From Actinomycetota bacterium (GTDB taxonomy: Bacteria; Actinomycetota; Thermoleophilia; RBG-16-64-13), in contig JADQBG010000013.1 in NCBI GenBank assembly GCA_016278725.1, positions 109,472 through 173,471 of the forward strand: a DNA stretch of 64,000 nucleotides, read 5' to 3'. The notes beneath the pieces were generated by a model. It was given only the letters and a program-made list of their open reading frames with translations, was not told where the DNA came from and did not search any database. The position numbers and the translations under genes are program-made. Shown one piece after another: positions 32,332 through 39,715 of this stretch (positions are counted from its first letter, which is position 1; the number at the start of each line of letters is the position of its first letter).

Positions 32332-33660
32332 ATGCACGGCGAGAGGCAATTCGAGAATCGTGACGAGGCCGGGCGGGTTCTGGGGGAACGCCTCCGGGCT
32401 TACGCCGACCGGGACGACGTCATCGTCCTGGCTCTTCCCCGGGGGGGAGTCCCCGTGGGCTATAGGGTGGCCCGGATTCTCGGGGCGCCCCTCGACGTAT
32501 TCTTGGTGCGCAAGCTGGGCGTGCCCGGGCACGAGGAGTTGGCCATGGGCGCCATAGCCTCGAGCGGCGTGCGGGTTTTGAACGACGAGGTCCTCTCCTA
32601 TCTCTCGGTCGACAGGAAGGTGCTTGAGGGCGTGACCGAGCGAGAACTCCGGGAGCTCCACCGGCGCGAGAAGGAGTATCGCGGGGGCCGGCCTCCTCCG
32701 GACGTGCGGGGCAAGACAGCCATCCTGGTGGATGACGGGCTGGCCACGGGATCGACCATGCGGGCCGCGGTGCAGGCTCTGAAACTGCTGGAGCCTTCGC
32801 GCATTGTGGTGGCGGTTCCCACCGCGGCCCCCCAGACCTGCGAGGAGTTCGCGGTCGAGGTGGACGAGGTGGTGTGCGCGATCACCCCCGAACCCTTCTA
32901 TGCCGTGGGGGCCTGGTACAAGGACTTCTCTCAGACGACTGACGATGAAGTGCGGGAGCTCTTGATGGACGAGGGAAGCGATACGGCCGTGGAGAGCCGG
33001 GTCACCGTCGAGGTGGCCCAGGCTGAGGGTGGATCCACCCGTTTGGAGGGCGAACTCATCGTGCCGCGGAGGGCTCAGGCGGTGGTGATCTTTGCTCACG
33101 GGAGCGGGAGCAGCCGCCACAGCCCCCGCAACCAGTATGTGGCGCGGGTGATCCGCGAGGCGGGCATTGGCACGCTCTTGTTCGATCTCTTGACCGAGGA
33201 AGAGGAACAGCGCGACATGTGGAGCGGGCATCTGCGCTTTGACATCGATTTGCTGGCGGAACGGTTGGCCGGCGCAGCCGATTGGCTGCGCCGGCGCGAG
33301 GAGACGCGCCGATTGAGGATTGGGTATTTTGGGGCGAGTACGGGCGGAGCGGCCGCCCTCGTGGCGGCGGCCAGGCATCCGCAGGGCGTGGGCGCAATCG
33401 TGTCGCGCGGCGGCCGACCCGATTTGGCGGGGGAAGCGCTGCCGTCGGTACAGGCGCCGACTCTGCTGCTGGTGGGGGGCGAAGACCATGTGGTCCTCGA
33501 GCTCAACCGGCAGGCCCTCGAGGCTCTGCCAGAAGGACTGATCAAGAGATTGCAGGTGGTGCCCGGGGCGACCCACCTTTTCGAGGAGCCCGGCGCTCTG
33601 GAACAGGTGGCGCGCCATGCGCGCAACTGGTTCGAGCTTCATCTGACCGAACCGCGCTAG
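32332..33660 (+). CDS. Phosphoribosyltransferase-alpha/beta hydrolase fusion protein
   Basis: A 442-residue two-domain protein. The N-terminal half (to about 215) is a type I phosphoribosyltransferase-like domain with [30 protein letters not shown] and the PRPP loop [13 protein letters not shown] (about residue 137). The second half (from about 235) is a dienelactone-hydrolase-like alpha/beta hydrolase with [14 protein letters not shown], nucleophile Ser in [12 protein letters not shown], Asp in VGGEDHVV and His in GATHLFEEP. Both active sites look intact. Such fusions are known in stress-related loci; the substrates are unclear. ATG 32332 is favoured over 32323 because AAAGGA is better spaced. 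Confidence 0.85.
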   Translation: MHGERQFENRDEAGRVLGERLRAYADRDDVIVLALPRGGVPVGYRVARILGAPLDVFLVRKLGVPGHEELAMGAIASSGVRVLNDEVLSYLSVDRKVLEGVTERELRELHRREKEYRGGRPPPDVRGKTAILVDDGLATGSTMRAAVQALKLLEPSRIVVAVPTAAPQTCEEFAVEVDEVVCAITPEPFYAVGAWYKDFSQTTDDEVRELLMDEGSDTAVESRVTVEVAQAEGGSTRLEGELIVPRRAQAVVIFAHGSGSSRHSPRNQYVARVIREAGIGTLLFDLLTEEEEQRDMWSGHLRFDIDLLAERLAGAADWLRRREETRRLRIGYFGASTGGAAALVAAARHPQGVGAIVSRGGRPDLAGEALPSVQAPTLLLVGGEDHVVLELNRQALEALPEGLIKRLQVVPGATHLFEEPGALEQVARHARNWFELHLTEPR

Positions 33661-33691
33661 GGCGGCAACCACCGGGGAGAGATTCGAAGCA

Positions 33692-34465
33692 ATGCCAGCC
33701 TCTGTCCAAGCTTTGCGTGAGCGGAGCGCGGCGGGGCCCGGAGTTCTGCCGCTGCTGGTCTCGTTGCCGCATGCCGGGCTGGTCGTGCCGCCCGAAGCTA
33801 AGCCCTATCTCGTGCTGACCGCCGACCAGATTGCCGCCGAGGGGGACGGTCAAGCAGGCGAAGTCTTTGCCCCCCTCTCTGGGCGGGTGCGCGCCGTTCT
33901 CTCGAGCGAGGTTGCGCGCGCCGTCGTCGACCTCAATCGGGCCGGGGACGACTTTGGCCCGAACGGAGTGGTGAAGGCGGCGACCTGCTGGGAGGATCCG
34001 GTCTACCATCCTTTTCCGCCACAACCGGTGGTAGAGAGGCTGCTCCATCGCTATCATCGCCCCTATCACGATCGCCTATCTGAGTTGGCGGATCTGGAGG
34101 GAGTGGCGTTGGGTGTGGACTGCCATACGATGGCGGCGACCGGCCCCCCAGTGGGCCCGGATCCCGGCCGGAAGCGCCCGGCAGTCTGCCTGAGTGATGC
34201 CGGCGGGGCGCTGCCCGGGACTTGGTTCGCCCGGTTGGCCCGCTGCTTCGTCGCTCAGTTCGGGCCATCGGTCTCGCTCAACGACCCGTTCAAAGGAGGC
34301 TGGATAACGACATCGCACGCCTCGGAGCTGCCCTGGGTGCAGATCGAACTATCGCGCTCCGGGGAAATTTCGCCGGAGGAGAAGTCGGACCGCGTTCTGG
34401 CCGCACTCACTGAATTCTGCGAGGGGCTGCCCCCCGGATCTCCAGCAAGGCGGGTTCGGACTTGA
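33692..34465 (+). CDS. N-formylglutamate amidohydrolase family protein
   Basis: A 257-residue protein of the FGase (HutG-like) family. Motifs are LLVSLPHAGLVVPPE, AVVDLNRAGDD (family DxNR), GVDCHTMAATGPP (metal-binding DxH) and LNDPFKGGWIT. In histidine breakdown such enzymes release formate from N-formylglutamate, but no other hut gene is here, so it could act on a different N-formyl or related amide. ATG 33692 follows GGGGAGAG at 33673-33680, 11 bases upstream. It follows the fusion gene by 31 bases and may share its transcript. Confidence 0.82.
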   Translation: MPASVQALRERSAAGPGVLPLLVSLPHAGLVVPPEAKPYLVLTADQIAAEGDGQAGEVFAPLSGRVRAVLSSEVARAVVDLNRAGDDFGPNGVVKAATCWEDPVYHPFPPQPVVERLLHRYHRPYHDRLSELADLEGVALGVDCHTMAATGPPVGPDPGRKRPAVCLSDAGGALPGTWFARLARCFVAQFGPSVSLNDPFKGGWITTSHASELPWVQIELSRSGEISPEEKSDRVLAALTEFCEGLPPGSPARRVRT

Positions 34466-34545
34466 CAGATGGACCGTTTGAAGGAGTGGGAAGCCCTCCG
34501 GTGAATGTTATGGGCGACCCCCTGCCCTTGAGGAAGGAAGCCTGG

Positions 34546-35820
34546 ATGAGCGCCGTCATCGAGAACGAGCGGTTGACCGAGCTGGACATCGACGTCTTCG
34601 CATACCTGCGCCAGACTCGCGAGGAAGCCGGCTATTCGCTTGAGGAGATAGCCACGCGCATGGACGTGCGGGTGGCGTTCCTCAGCATGCTCGAAGAGGG
34701 CGAACTCAGCCGCAAGCTGGGGCCGGGCTATATCCGCAGCTTGGTGGTTCGCTACGGAGCATGTCTGGGGCTGGACTCAGAGGATCTCCTCGAGGCGGTC
34801 GGCCGTTTGCTCGACGGAGCCAACCCGCGCGAACTGCGGGAAGGGCGCAGCCACACCGACAGGCGCGCGTCCCTCAGGAAGCGTCCTTCGCCTCCGTCAA
34901 TTGAAAGCGCGCCGTTGCTGAAAGACGCGGCGCCGGCTGACCTGCCCGCGACGGCTGTTCCGTCGCTCTCATTCGAAGTCGATAGCGCGCCCGCTACGGT
35001 TGCTCCCTCCCTGTCGTTCGAAATCGATGGCCCTTCCCCGGGCACCGAGAGCTTGGATTTCTCAGCGTCTCTACGCGGCGAGCAGGATCGGGCTTCTTTC
35101 TCGAGGCCGGGCGGCGAAGCCGGCGGAGCGGTTGAGAAGGACACGACCCCGGCGCGAAGAGTGTACGAGGCCCGGTCCCGCGGCTCCCGCCCCGCTAAAG
35201 GGCGGGGCGTCCTGCGCACCCTGATGGCTGTCGCGCTGCTTGTGGGTATGGTGGGCGTCATAGCGGTCGGCGGTCTGCTGCTGGGGCGCTACCTTAGCGG
35301 GGCAGGCGAGGCCACCGCGGCAGGCACTGCCGCAACGTCCAACGCACCGGCGGATCAGCCAAGTGGGGGCGACACCGGAGCCGAGGCCGGCACGGCCGCA
35401 GGGAAAGTAGCTGAAGGGCAGGAAGGAGCTATCAGTGGCCAGGCGGCAGGAGTGAACGGCGCCGAGGGACCGCAAAGTTCGGCAGATGCGGGCGATCGTG
35501 CGGTCGCGTCCGGCTCATCCGGGAAATCCACGGAACCGCGGTCGATAACTCCTTCGGCAGCTTCGGAGTCGACAGCCTTCGCTCTGGAACTGCGAACCTC
35601 GGATGAGGTCTGGCTGGAGGTCACCGGGGAATCCGGCAAACCCGAGTACTTCGCCGGATTGAAGCAGGCCGGTGAGCGTCTGGCCATCGACGCCGAGGGC
35701 CCCGTGCTGGTCATCACCGGACGCCCCGAAGCGATCGAGTTGCAGGTCGAGGGAGCCCGCGTGGAGGTACCGCAGGAGTTTCGTTGGGTGGTCAACAGTG
35801 AGGGAGTCACCACTCCCTAG
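34546..35820 (+). CDS. RodZ-like protein: HTH, transmembrane and DUF4115 domains
   Basis: A 424-residue bitopic membrane protein. The cytoplasmic N-terminus has a Cro/CI-type helix-turn-helix (FAYLRQTREEAGYSLEEIATRM, residues about 15-36, then GPGYIRSLVVRYGACLGLD), followed by a low-complexity Ser/Pro linker, one membrane helix (about 226-248) and an outer part ending in a DUF4115 domain (WLEVTGESGKPEYFAGLKQAG onward). This is the layout of RodZ, which links MreB to wall synthesis. ATG 34546 follows GAGGAAGGAAG; a TTG upstream (34462) overlaps the previous stop. Function in shape control is inferred; no mreB is present in the window. Confidence 0.82.
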   Translation: MSAVIENERLTELDIDVFAYLRQTREEAGYSLEEIATRMDVRVAFLSMLEEGELSRKLGPGYIRSLVVRYGACLGLDSEDLLEAVGRLLDGANPRELREGRSHTDRRASLRKRPSPPSIESAPLLKDAAPADLPATAVPSLSFEVDSAPATVAPSLSFEIDGPSPGTESLDFSASLRGEQDRASFSRPGGEAGGAVEKDTTPARRVYEARSRGSRPAKGRGVLRTLMAVALLVGMVGVIAVGGLLLGRYLSGAGEATAAGTAATSNAPADQPSGGDTGAEAGTAAGKVAEGQEGAISGQAAGVNGAEGPQSSADAGDRAVASGSSGKSTEPRSITPSAASESTAFALELRTSDEVWLEVTGESGKPEYFAGLKQAGERLAIDAEGPVLVITGRPEAIELQVEGARVEVPQEFRWVVNSEGVTTP

Positions 35821-35885
35821 ACAGGCCGTCCGCAAATCCAGGCGGCGCGCTCTACCGGAAGCGCGGTCCACCCTCCATCCTCCTT

Positions 35886-35894
35886 TGGTAGAAT
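35886..35894 (+). promoter_or_regulatory. Extended -10 promoter element (TGG-TAGAAT) before lysR-type gene
   Basis: TGGTAGAAT lies about 50 bases before the TTG at 35943, the same pattern as at 2739-2747. Confidence 0.45.
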
Positions 35895-35942
35895 CCTCCG
35901 GGGTGAAGGCTATTCATCCGTTCACCTTAGGCTCGGGAGGAC

Positions 35943-36932
35943 TTGGGCTCCTTTTCAACATCCGCCGTTCGCCTAGGCGCTCTGGCCGCCTTCAAATCCG
36001 CCGTTGATGCGGGAAGTTTGAACCAGGCCGCGAACCTGCTCTTTCTCAGCCAGTCTGCTCTCTCCCAACAGATCCGCGCGCTCGAGACCGGTCTTGGGGT
36101 GGAGTTGTTGCGCCGGACGAGCCGCGGCATCGAGCCGACCCCCGAGGGGAGCGCATTCTACGACTACTGTTGCCAGGTCCTTGAACAGACCGTTGCGGTC
36201 GAACGGCAGATCCACACCCTGCGCGAGGGCAGTACCGAGGTATGGTTGGGGATCGAGACCGTCCTTGGGGAGCACCTCCTCCCCCCGGCGCTTGTCGCCT
36301 TCCGGAAGGCAAACAGAGACGCCGGTATTCGTCTGAGCATCGACCACACTCATGAGATCGTCGATGCGGTTCGGCAAGGTTCCGTCCATCTCGGCATCGT
36401 GCCCGACCAGGAGGACGACCCGCACCTGCGGTGGACCCATTTGCACGATGAGCCGCTCGTGGTGATCTGTCACCCCGACCATCCGTTCGCTCGCGCGGGC
36501 GAGGTGGACGTCGAGCAGTTCGGCAGTTTTCCCTACGTAGCCCGAGAGACCTGGACCAAATGCCGGCAGCTGAGCACCCGGGCGCTGGCGACCATAGGCG
36601 TTGACTACGACGAGTTGGACATCGTGGTGGAGATGAAGACTTTCGCCGGCAAGAAGTCCGCGGTCATGGCCAATATGGGCTACTCGCTGGCTCCATGGTG
36701 TGGTGTGTGGCGCGAAGTTTCCGACGGTTCCTTGGTCGAGGTTCCGATCAGGGGACACCGGCTCGCCTACCCCGTCTTCCTGGTGGAGCGGGCCTCTTGC
36801 CGCCTTCCCGGTTTGCAAGGAGTCCTGCACGCCTTTTTGCTCGGCCGCAACTGGGAGGACGTTTCCCACCTGAGCAATGGCACGTCCGATTCTTCGTCGG
36901 ACATTACCTTGGCGGAGGGCTGCCCCAGCTAA
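35943..36932 (+). CDS. LysR-family transcriptional regulator
   Basis: A 329-residue regulator. The N-terminal winged helix is complete (LAAFKSAVDAGSLNQAANLLFLSQSALSQQIRALE, about residues 14-48, with the recognition helix in LSQSALSQQIRALE) and is followed by a periplasmic-binding-like effector domain (VWLGIETVLGEHLLPPALVAF, LGIVPDQ, LVVICHPDHPFA). TTG 35943 is the only start codon upstream of the HTH in this frame, but GGAGG sits just two bases before it, so the true start could differ slightly. The nearest likely target is the SLH cytochrome gene 200 bases downstream, transcribed in the same direction. Confidence 0.88.
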   Translation: MGSFSTSAVRLGALAAFKSAVDAGSLNQAANLLFLSQSALSQQIRALETGLGVELLRRTSRGIEPTPEGSAFYDYCCQVLEQTVAVERQIHTLREGSTEVWLGIETVLGEHLLPPALVAFRKANRDAGIRLSIDHTHEIVDAVRQGSVHLGIVPDQEDDPHLRWTHLHDEPLVVICHPDHPFARAGEVDVEQFGSFPYVARETWTKCRQLSTRALATIGVDYDELDIVVEMKTFAGKKSAVMANMGYSLAPWCGVWREVSDGSLVEVPIRGHRLAYPVFLVERASCRLPGLQGVLHAFLLGRNWEDVSHLSNGTSDSSSDITLAEGCPS

Positions 36933-36937
36933 CCCGC

Positions 36938-36959
36938 GCCGAGCGTTTTTAGGCTCGGC
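36938..36959 (+). terminator. Possible terminator after lysR-type gene
   Basis: GCCGAGC and GCTCGGC pair around an eight-base loop that contains five T residues; no T-run follows the stem. It starts six bases past the stop codon. The rest of 36960-37133 holds no gene I can support. Confidence 0.35.
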
Positions 36960-37133
36960 CTTGACCCAAGCCGCTTCCCGACCGCCGGCTTATAGCCCCC
37001 CCGGTATTTCCGTTAACCTCCGTCGGTCTCGCGCTGGTGAAATGGTGGACGGACCTCGGGGGATGCTTGTCTTCGCACGTGAACTCCAGAACAAGCACCC
37101 TCTGCAAGCTGTGCGAAAGGAGGACTTGGAAGT

Positions 37134-38015
37134 ATGCACCCATTCAAGATGAGTGGGGGTTCCGGCGCATTCACCTTGGCGGTTCTGACGGCGATTTTGC
37201 TGCTCGCCCTGACAGGCTCAGCCGCAGCGGTGACCTTCCCGGACGTTAACGCGGGTGATCTCTACTACGACGACATCATGTGTCTGGCCGAGGAAGAGAT
37301 CGTCGGTGGCTTTGCGGACGGCGAGTTCCATCCGTATTGGGATGTGCAGCGCGCCCAGTTCGCGAAGATAGTCGTCCAGGCGATCGGAGCCCACACCGCC
37401 AGTGAAAGCTGGCCCGGCGACCCCTCAGACCCCAGCTTCCCCGATGCCGGTCCGGGAGCTACGTCGCTCTTTGACTTCATCGAAGAAGCGGCGGCGGATT
37501 ATCTCGATCCGCCGATCATCCAGGGTTACACCAGTGGCGACTTTGGACCCAACGACGAAATCCAGCGCTACCAGATGGCCCTCATGATCGTACGCGCCGC
37601 CGGCGCCTCGCTGGAGGAGACTCCGGCAGGATATCCTTCGGCGGAGGACCGGTTTGGTGACCATGCGGCTCTCGCGGAAATTGGTGACGAGGCCCTTCGC
37701 GCCGTTTACCTGCTGAAGTTCAATGGTTTGGTCGACGGCTTCGAGGACGGCAACTTTGCGCCTTACGCTTACACCAAGCGCGGCCAGGCAGCCAAGGTGG
37801 TGTGCCGGATGATGACGGAGACCGCTGTGGTGCGTCCCACGGTACCCGAGGACCCCACTCCCGTAGATCACACCAGCTTCATCAGTAGCTATGAAGGCCC
37901 GCAGACCTGCGAGAGCTGCCACCCCGGGGTCACCGAGGACGTGGCAGACTCGCTCCACTTCTCTATGGAAGAGGAGGAGGTGCCCGGATTTCAGGGAATG
38001 TCCGGACGCTACTGA
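37134..38015 (+). CDS. SLH-anchored multihaem cytochrome, N-terminal part up to in-frame TGA
   Basis: This 293-codon stretch has a signal peptide (about residues 1-32, ending SAAAV), then three S-layer-homology repeats (FPDVNAGDLYYDDIMCLAE, FPDAGPGATSLFDFIEEAA and the NGLVDGFEDGNFAPYAYTKR unit) and the first haem motif CESCH near residue 259. It stops at TGA 38013-38015, but the same frame stays open afterwards for about 500 codons with seven more haem motifs. SLH repeats bind secondary wall polymers and hold the protein at the surface. ATG 37134 follows GAAAGGAGGAC. Alone this part would carry one haem only, so I read it as the front half of one gene, 37134-39518. Confidence 0.85.
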   Translation: MHPFKMSGGSGAFTLAVLTAILLLALTGSAAAVTFPDVNAGDLYYDDIMCLAEEEIVGGFADGEFHPYWDVQRAQFAKIVVQAIGAHTASESWPGDPSDPSFPDAGPGATSLFDFIEEAAADYLDPPIIQGYTSGDFGPNDEIQRYQMALMIVRAAGASLEETPAGYPSAEDRFGDHAALAEIGDEALRAVYLLKFNGLVDGFEDGNFAPYAYTKRGQAAKVVCRMMTETAVVRPTVPEDPTPVDHTSFISSYEGPQTCESCHPGVTEDVADSLHFSMEEEEVPGFQGMSGRY

Positions 38016-38042
38016 GGACTCCCGGGATCGGTGTTACCGATC
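38013..38042 (+). other. In-frame TGA with SECIS-like hairpin inside the SLH cytochrome gene
   Basis: TGA (38013-38015) interrupts an otherwise continuous frame between haem motifs 1 and 2. Ten bases later begins a perfect 7-bp stem (GATCGGT at 38026-38032, ACCGATC at 38036-38042) with the three-base loop GTT. The loop starts 18 bases after the TGA and its first base is G, which fits the general description of bacterial SECIS elements (short hairpin 16-37 bases downstream, small loop with an early G). A Trp codon changed to TGA, or an assembly error, would explain the stop equally well. UGA is an ordinary stop in many other genes here. Confidence 0.6.
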
Positions 38043-39518
38043 AACATGCTCGGCAAGATCGCTTTGGTTGACGAAAACGGAGTCCCGACCGGTGAGAAGG
38101 TCGACGGTGGCTGCCTGACCTGCCACATCGGCGACGGGCAAACGGCGGGGATCTTTGGAACCGACAATCCCGACGTGACTGTGGCAGAGGGCGACGATCC
38201 CATCGTCTTCGAGAAGCAGTTCGATGTCAAAGACGGCATGGTCAGCAATGTCCCCGAGGCGGCGATGGAAGGCATTGACTGCCTGATCTGCCACGCCTCG
38301 GCCGCAGACGAAGGCACCGTGGGCGGCGTCGCCGTGAGCGTGTTCCGCGCTAACGGCGACGCCGCAGTATACGAGGCTGCCCTCAGCTACGACTTCAACG
38401 CCAGGACCGCCGTGCCCGCCACCCCCGAAACCATTCAGGCCGCCGGCGCCGCGCCTGAAGACTACCTCAAACCCGACGGCAGCCAGTTCATGTTGCAGCA
38501 GGACCGAAGCACCGAGACGGCGCAGACCGTCGGGGGCAAGGCCCAGTTCGCTCAGTGTTTCTACCCCTGCCACGGCTTCTCCGGCGGCGGTTATTCCAAC
38601 AAGAAGGGTGCACGCTTCGAGGCGGGTGCGGATGTGCATGCCGACAGCGGCATGGACTGCGTCGATTGCCACAAGGTTCTGACCATTGATGGCCAGACCC
38701 ACCGCTTCGCGGCAGGCAGCACCGCCGACATCATGGTGAACGATGCCTGGGACGTCGATATCAGCTGTGACAATGGTGAATGCCACGGCCCTGCACCTCA
38801 CGGCGAGAAACTCATCGACATGCACACCGACACGGTCGACTGCCGGACCTGCCACATCACCGAGGTCAAGGGGGGCATCAAGACCCGCTCGTGGACCGAG
38901 ACCGCGCTCACCGCAGTATTCCCCGTGTGGAAGGCGGAGGGTGGCGACTATGTGGGCGGCCAGTGGGTTCCTCCTACAACCAAAGCCCAAGTCGAGCTGC
39001 CCAACTACCTCTGGTGGACGGACGAGGTCGATCCGGCTGCCGCTCCGGCCCGCTGCGCCAATCCTCAGGACTACCAGCAGGCCTATCGTGACGCCGGCGG
39101 CAAGATCTACGCTTTCAAGGGCTCGACCTTCACGATACCGTGGGAAGGCACCCATGATGACGGGCAGGCCGTCTGGCACAAGAAGGGCTACTTCCACATG
39201 AACGCCGGGTTGGATACGGATCCTGGGGATGCCGCCGACAGCGGATGGCAGGAAGCCTACGAGAAGGGCATGAATCTGGCCCTTTCCATGGGTATCCGAG
39301 AGGACCTGCGCCCGGACGCCAGCCCTTGGGATTGGCAGACCCAGCAGCCATCGGCCGCCGTGGAGGAAGTGAACTACCAGATCACGCACATGGTGAAATC
39401 AGGCGAGGAGGCGTGGGGCTGTGACGACTGCCACACGGACACCAACAGCTCCGTCCTTGATTTCGAAGCGCTGGGTTACTCTGCCGATGAGATCGTCGAG
39501 TTGACGCAGCCGCGTTAG
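38031..39518 (+). CDS. SLH-anchored multihaem cytochrome, C-terminal part (octahaem tetrathionate-reductase-like)
   Basis: The frame continues from 38016; a gene caller would begin at GTG 38031, which has no ribosome site, no signal peptide and lies in the hairpin stem. The 495 residues carry seven haem motifs: CLTCH, CLICH, CFYPCH (CX3CH), CVDCH, CDNGECH (CX4CH), CRTCH and CDDCH, making eight with the first part. Spacing and segments such as CVDCHK, GECHGPAPHGEKLIDMHTDT and CRTCHITE resemble the octahaem tetrathionate-reductase (Otr) family, as I recall it. No decay is seen after the TGA. As an independent product it could not be exported or haem-loaded, so it probably belongs to the upstream part. 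Confidence 0.8.
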   Translation: MLPINMLGKIALVDENGVPTGEKVDGGCLTCHIGDGQTAGIFGTDNPDVTVAEGDDPIVFEKQFDVKDGMVSNVPEAAMEGIDCLICHASAADEGTVGGVAVSVFRANGDAAVYEAALSYDFNARTAVPATPETIQAAGAAPEDYLKPDGSQFMLQQDRSTETAQTVGGKAQFAQCFYPCHGFSGGGYSNKKGARFEAGADVHADSGMDCVDCHKVLTIDGQTHRFAAGSTADIMVNDAWDVDISCDNGECHGPAPHGEKLIDMHTDTVDCRTCHITEVKGGIKTRSWTETALTAVFPVWKAEGGDYVGGQWVPPTTKAQVELPNYLWWTDEVDPAAAPARCANPQDYQQAYRDAGGKIYAFKGSTFTIPWEGTHDDGQAVWHKKGYFHMNAGLDTDPGDAADSGWQEAYEKGMNLALSMGIREDLRPDASPWDWQTQQPSAAVEEVNYQITHMVKSGEEAWGCDDCHTDTNSSVLDFEALGYSADEIVELTQPR

Positions 39519-39567
39519 CCGGTAGATCACTCTTTTCTGGAGCAGGGTCCAGCTCAGAGCACGTTCT

Positions 39568-39597
39568 CGCGGGAGGATCCCGATGGGTCCTCCCGCG
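39568..39597 (+). terminator. Terminator hairpin after the SLH cytochrome gene
   Basis: CGCGGGAGGA and TCCTCCCGCG pair perfectly around a ten-base loop whose CCC/GGG can pair further. It lies 49 bases past the stop. The T content behind it is low. Confidence 0.6.
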
Positions 39598-39715
39598 GCT
39601 CTACATATTTGGGGCGATCCTACGCCGGCCTCCGACCCACTCCCAGCCGGCTTGGCAGTTGCCGTTCTCGCCTTAGGAATGGTTCTTTGCAGGGGCACAG
39701 GGTAGACTTGCGCGA

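Noticed and set aside
31684..33672. 662-codon open frame on the minus strand
   Set aside because: It covers the DUF2267 and phosphoribosyltransferase-hydrolase genes, which have clear motifs on the plus strand; the minus product shows none.
38034..39389. 451-codon open frame on the minus strand
   Set aside because: Antisense to the haem-binding part of the SLH cytochrome, whose CxxCH motifs are decisive.
37134..39518. Genome-wide reassignment of UGA as a sense codon
   Set aside because: Many genes here end normally in TGA at the expected length (meaB, the B12 subunit, uppP, ddl, the methyltransferase), so any readthrough must be local.
38031..39518. Independent cytochrome gene starting at GTG 38031
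   Set aside because: There is no ribosome site or signal peptide and the codon sits in the hairpin stem; c-type haem attachment requires export.
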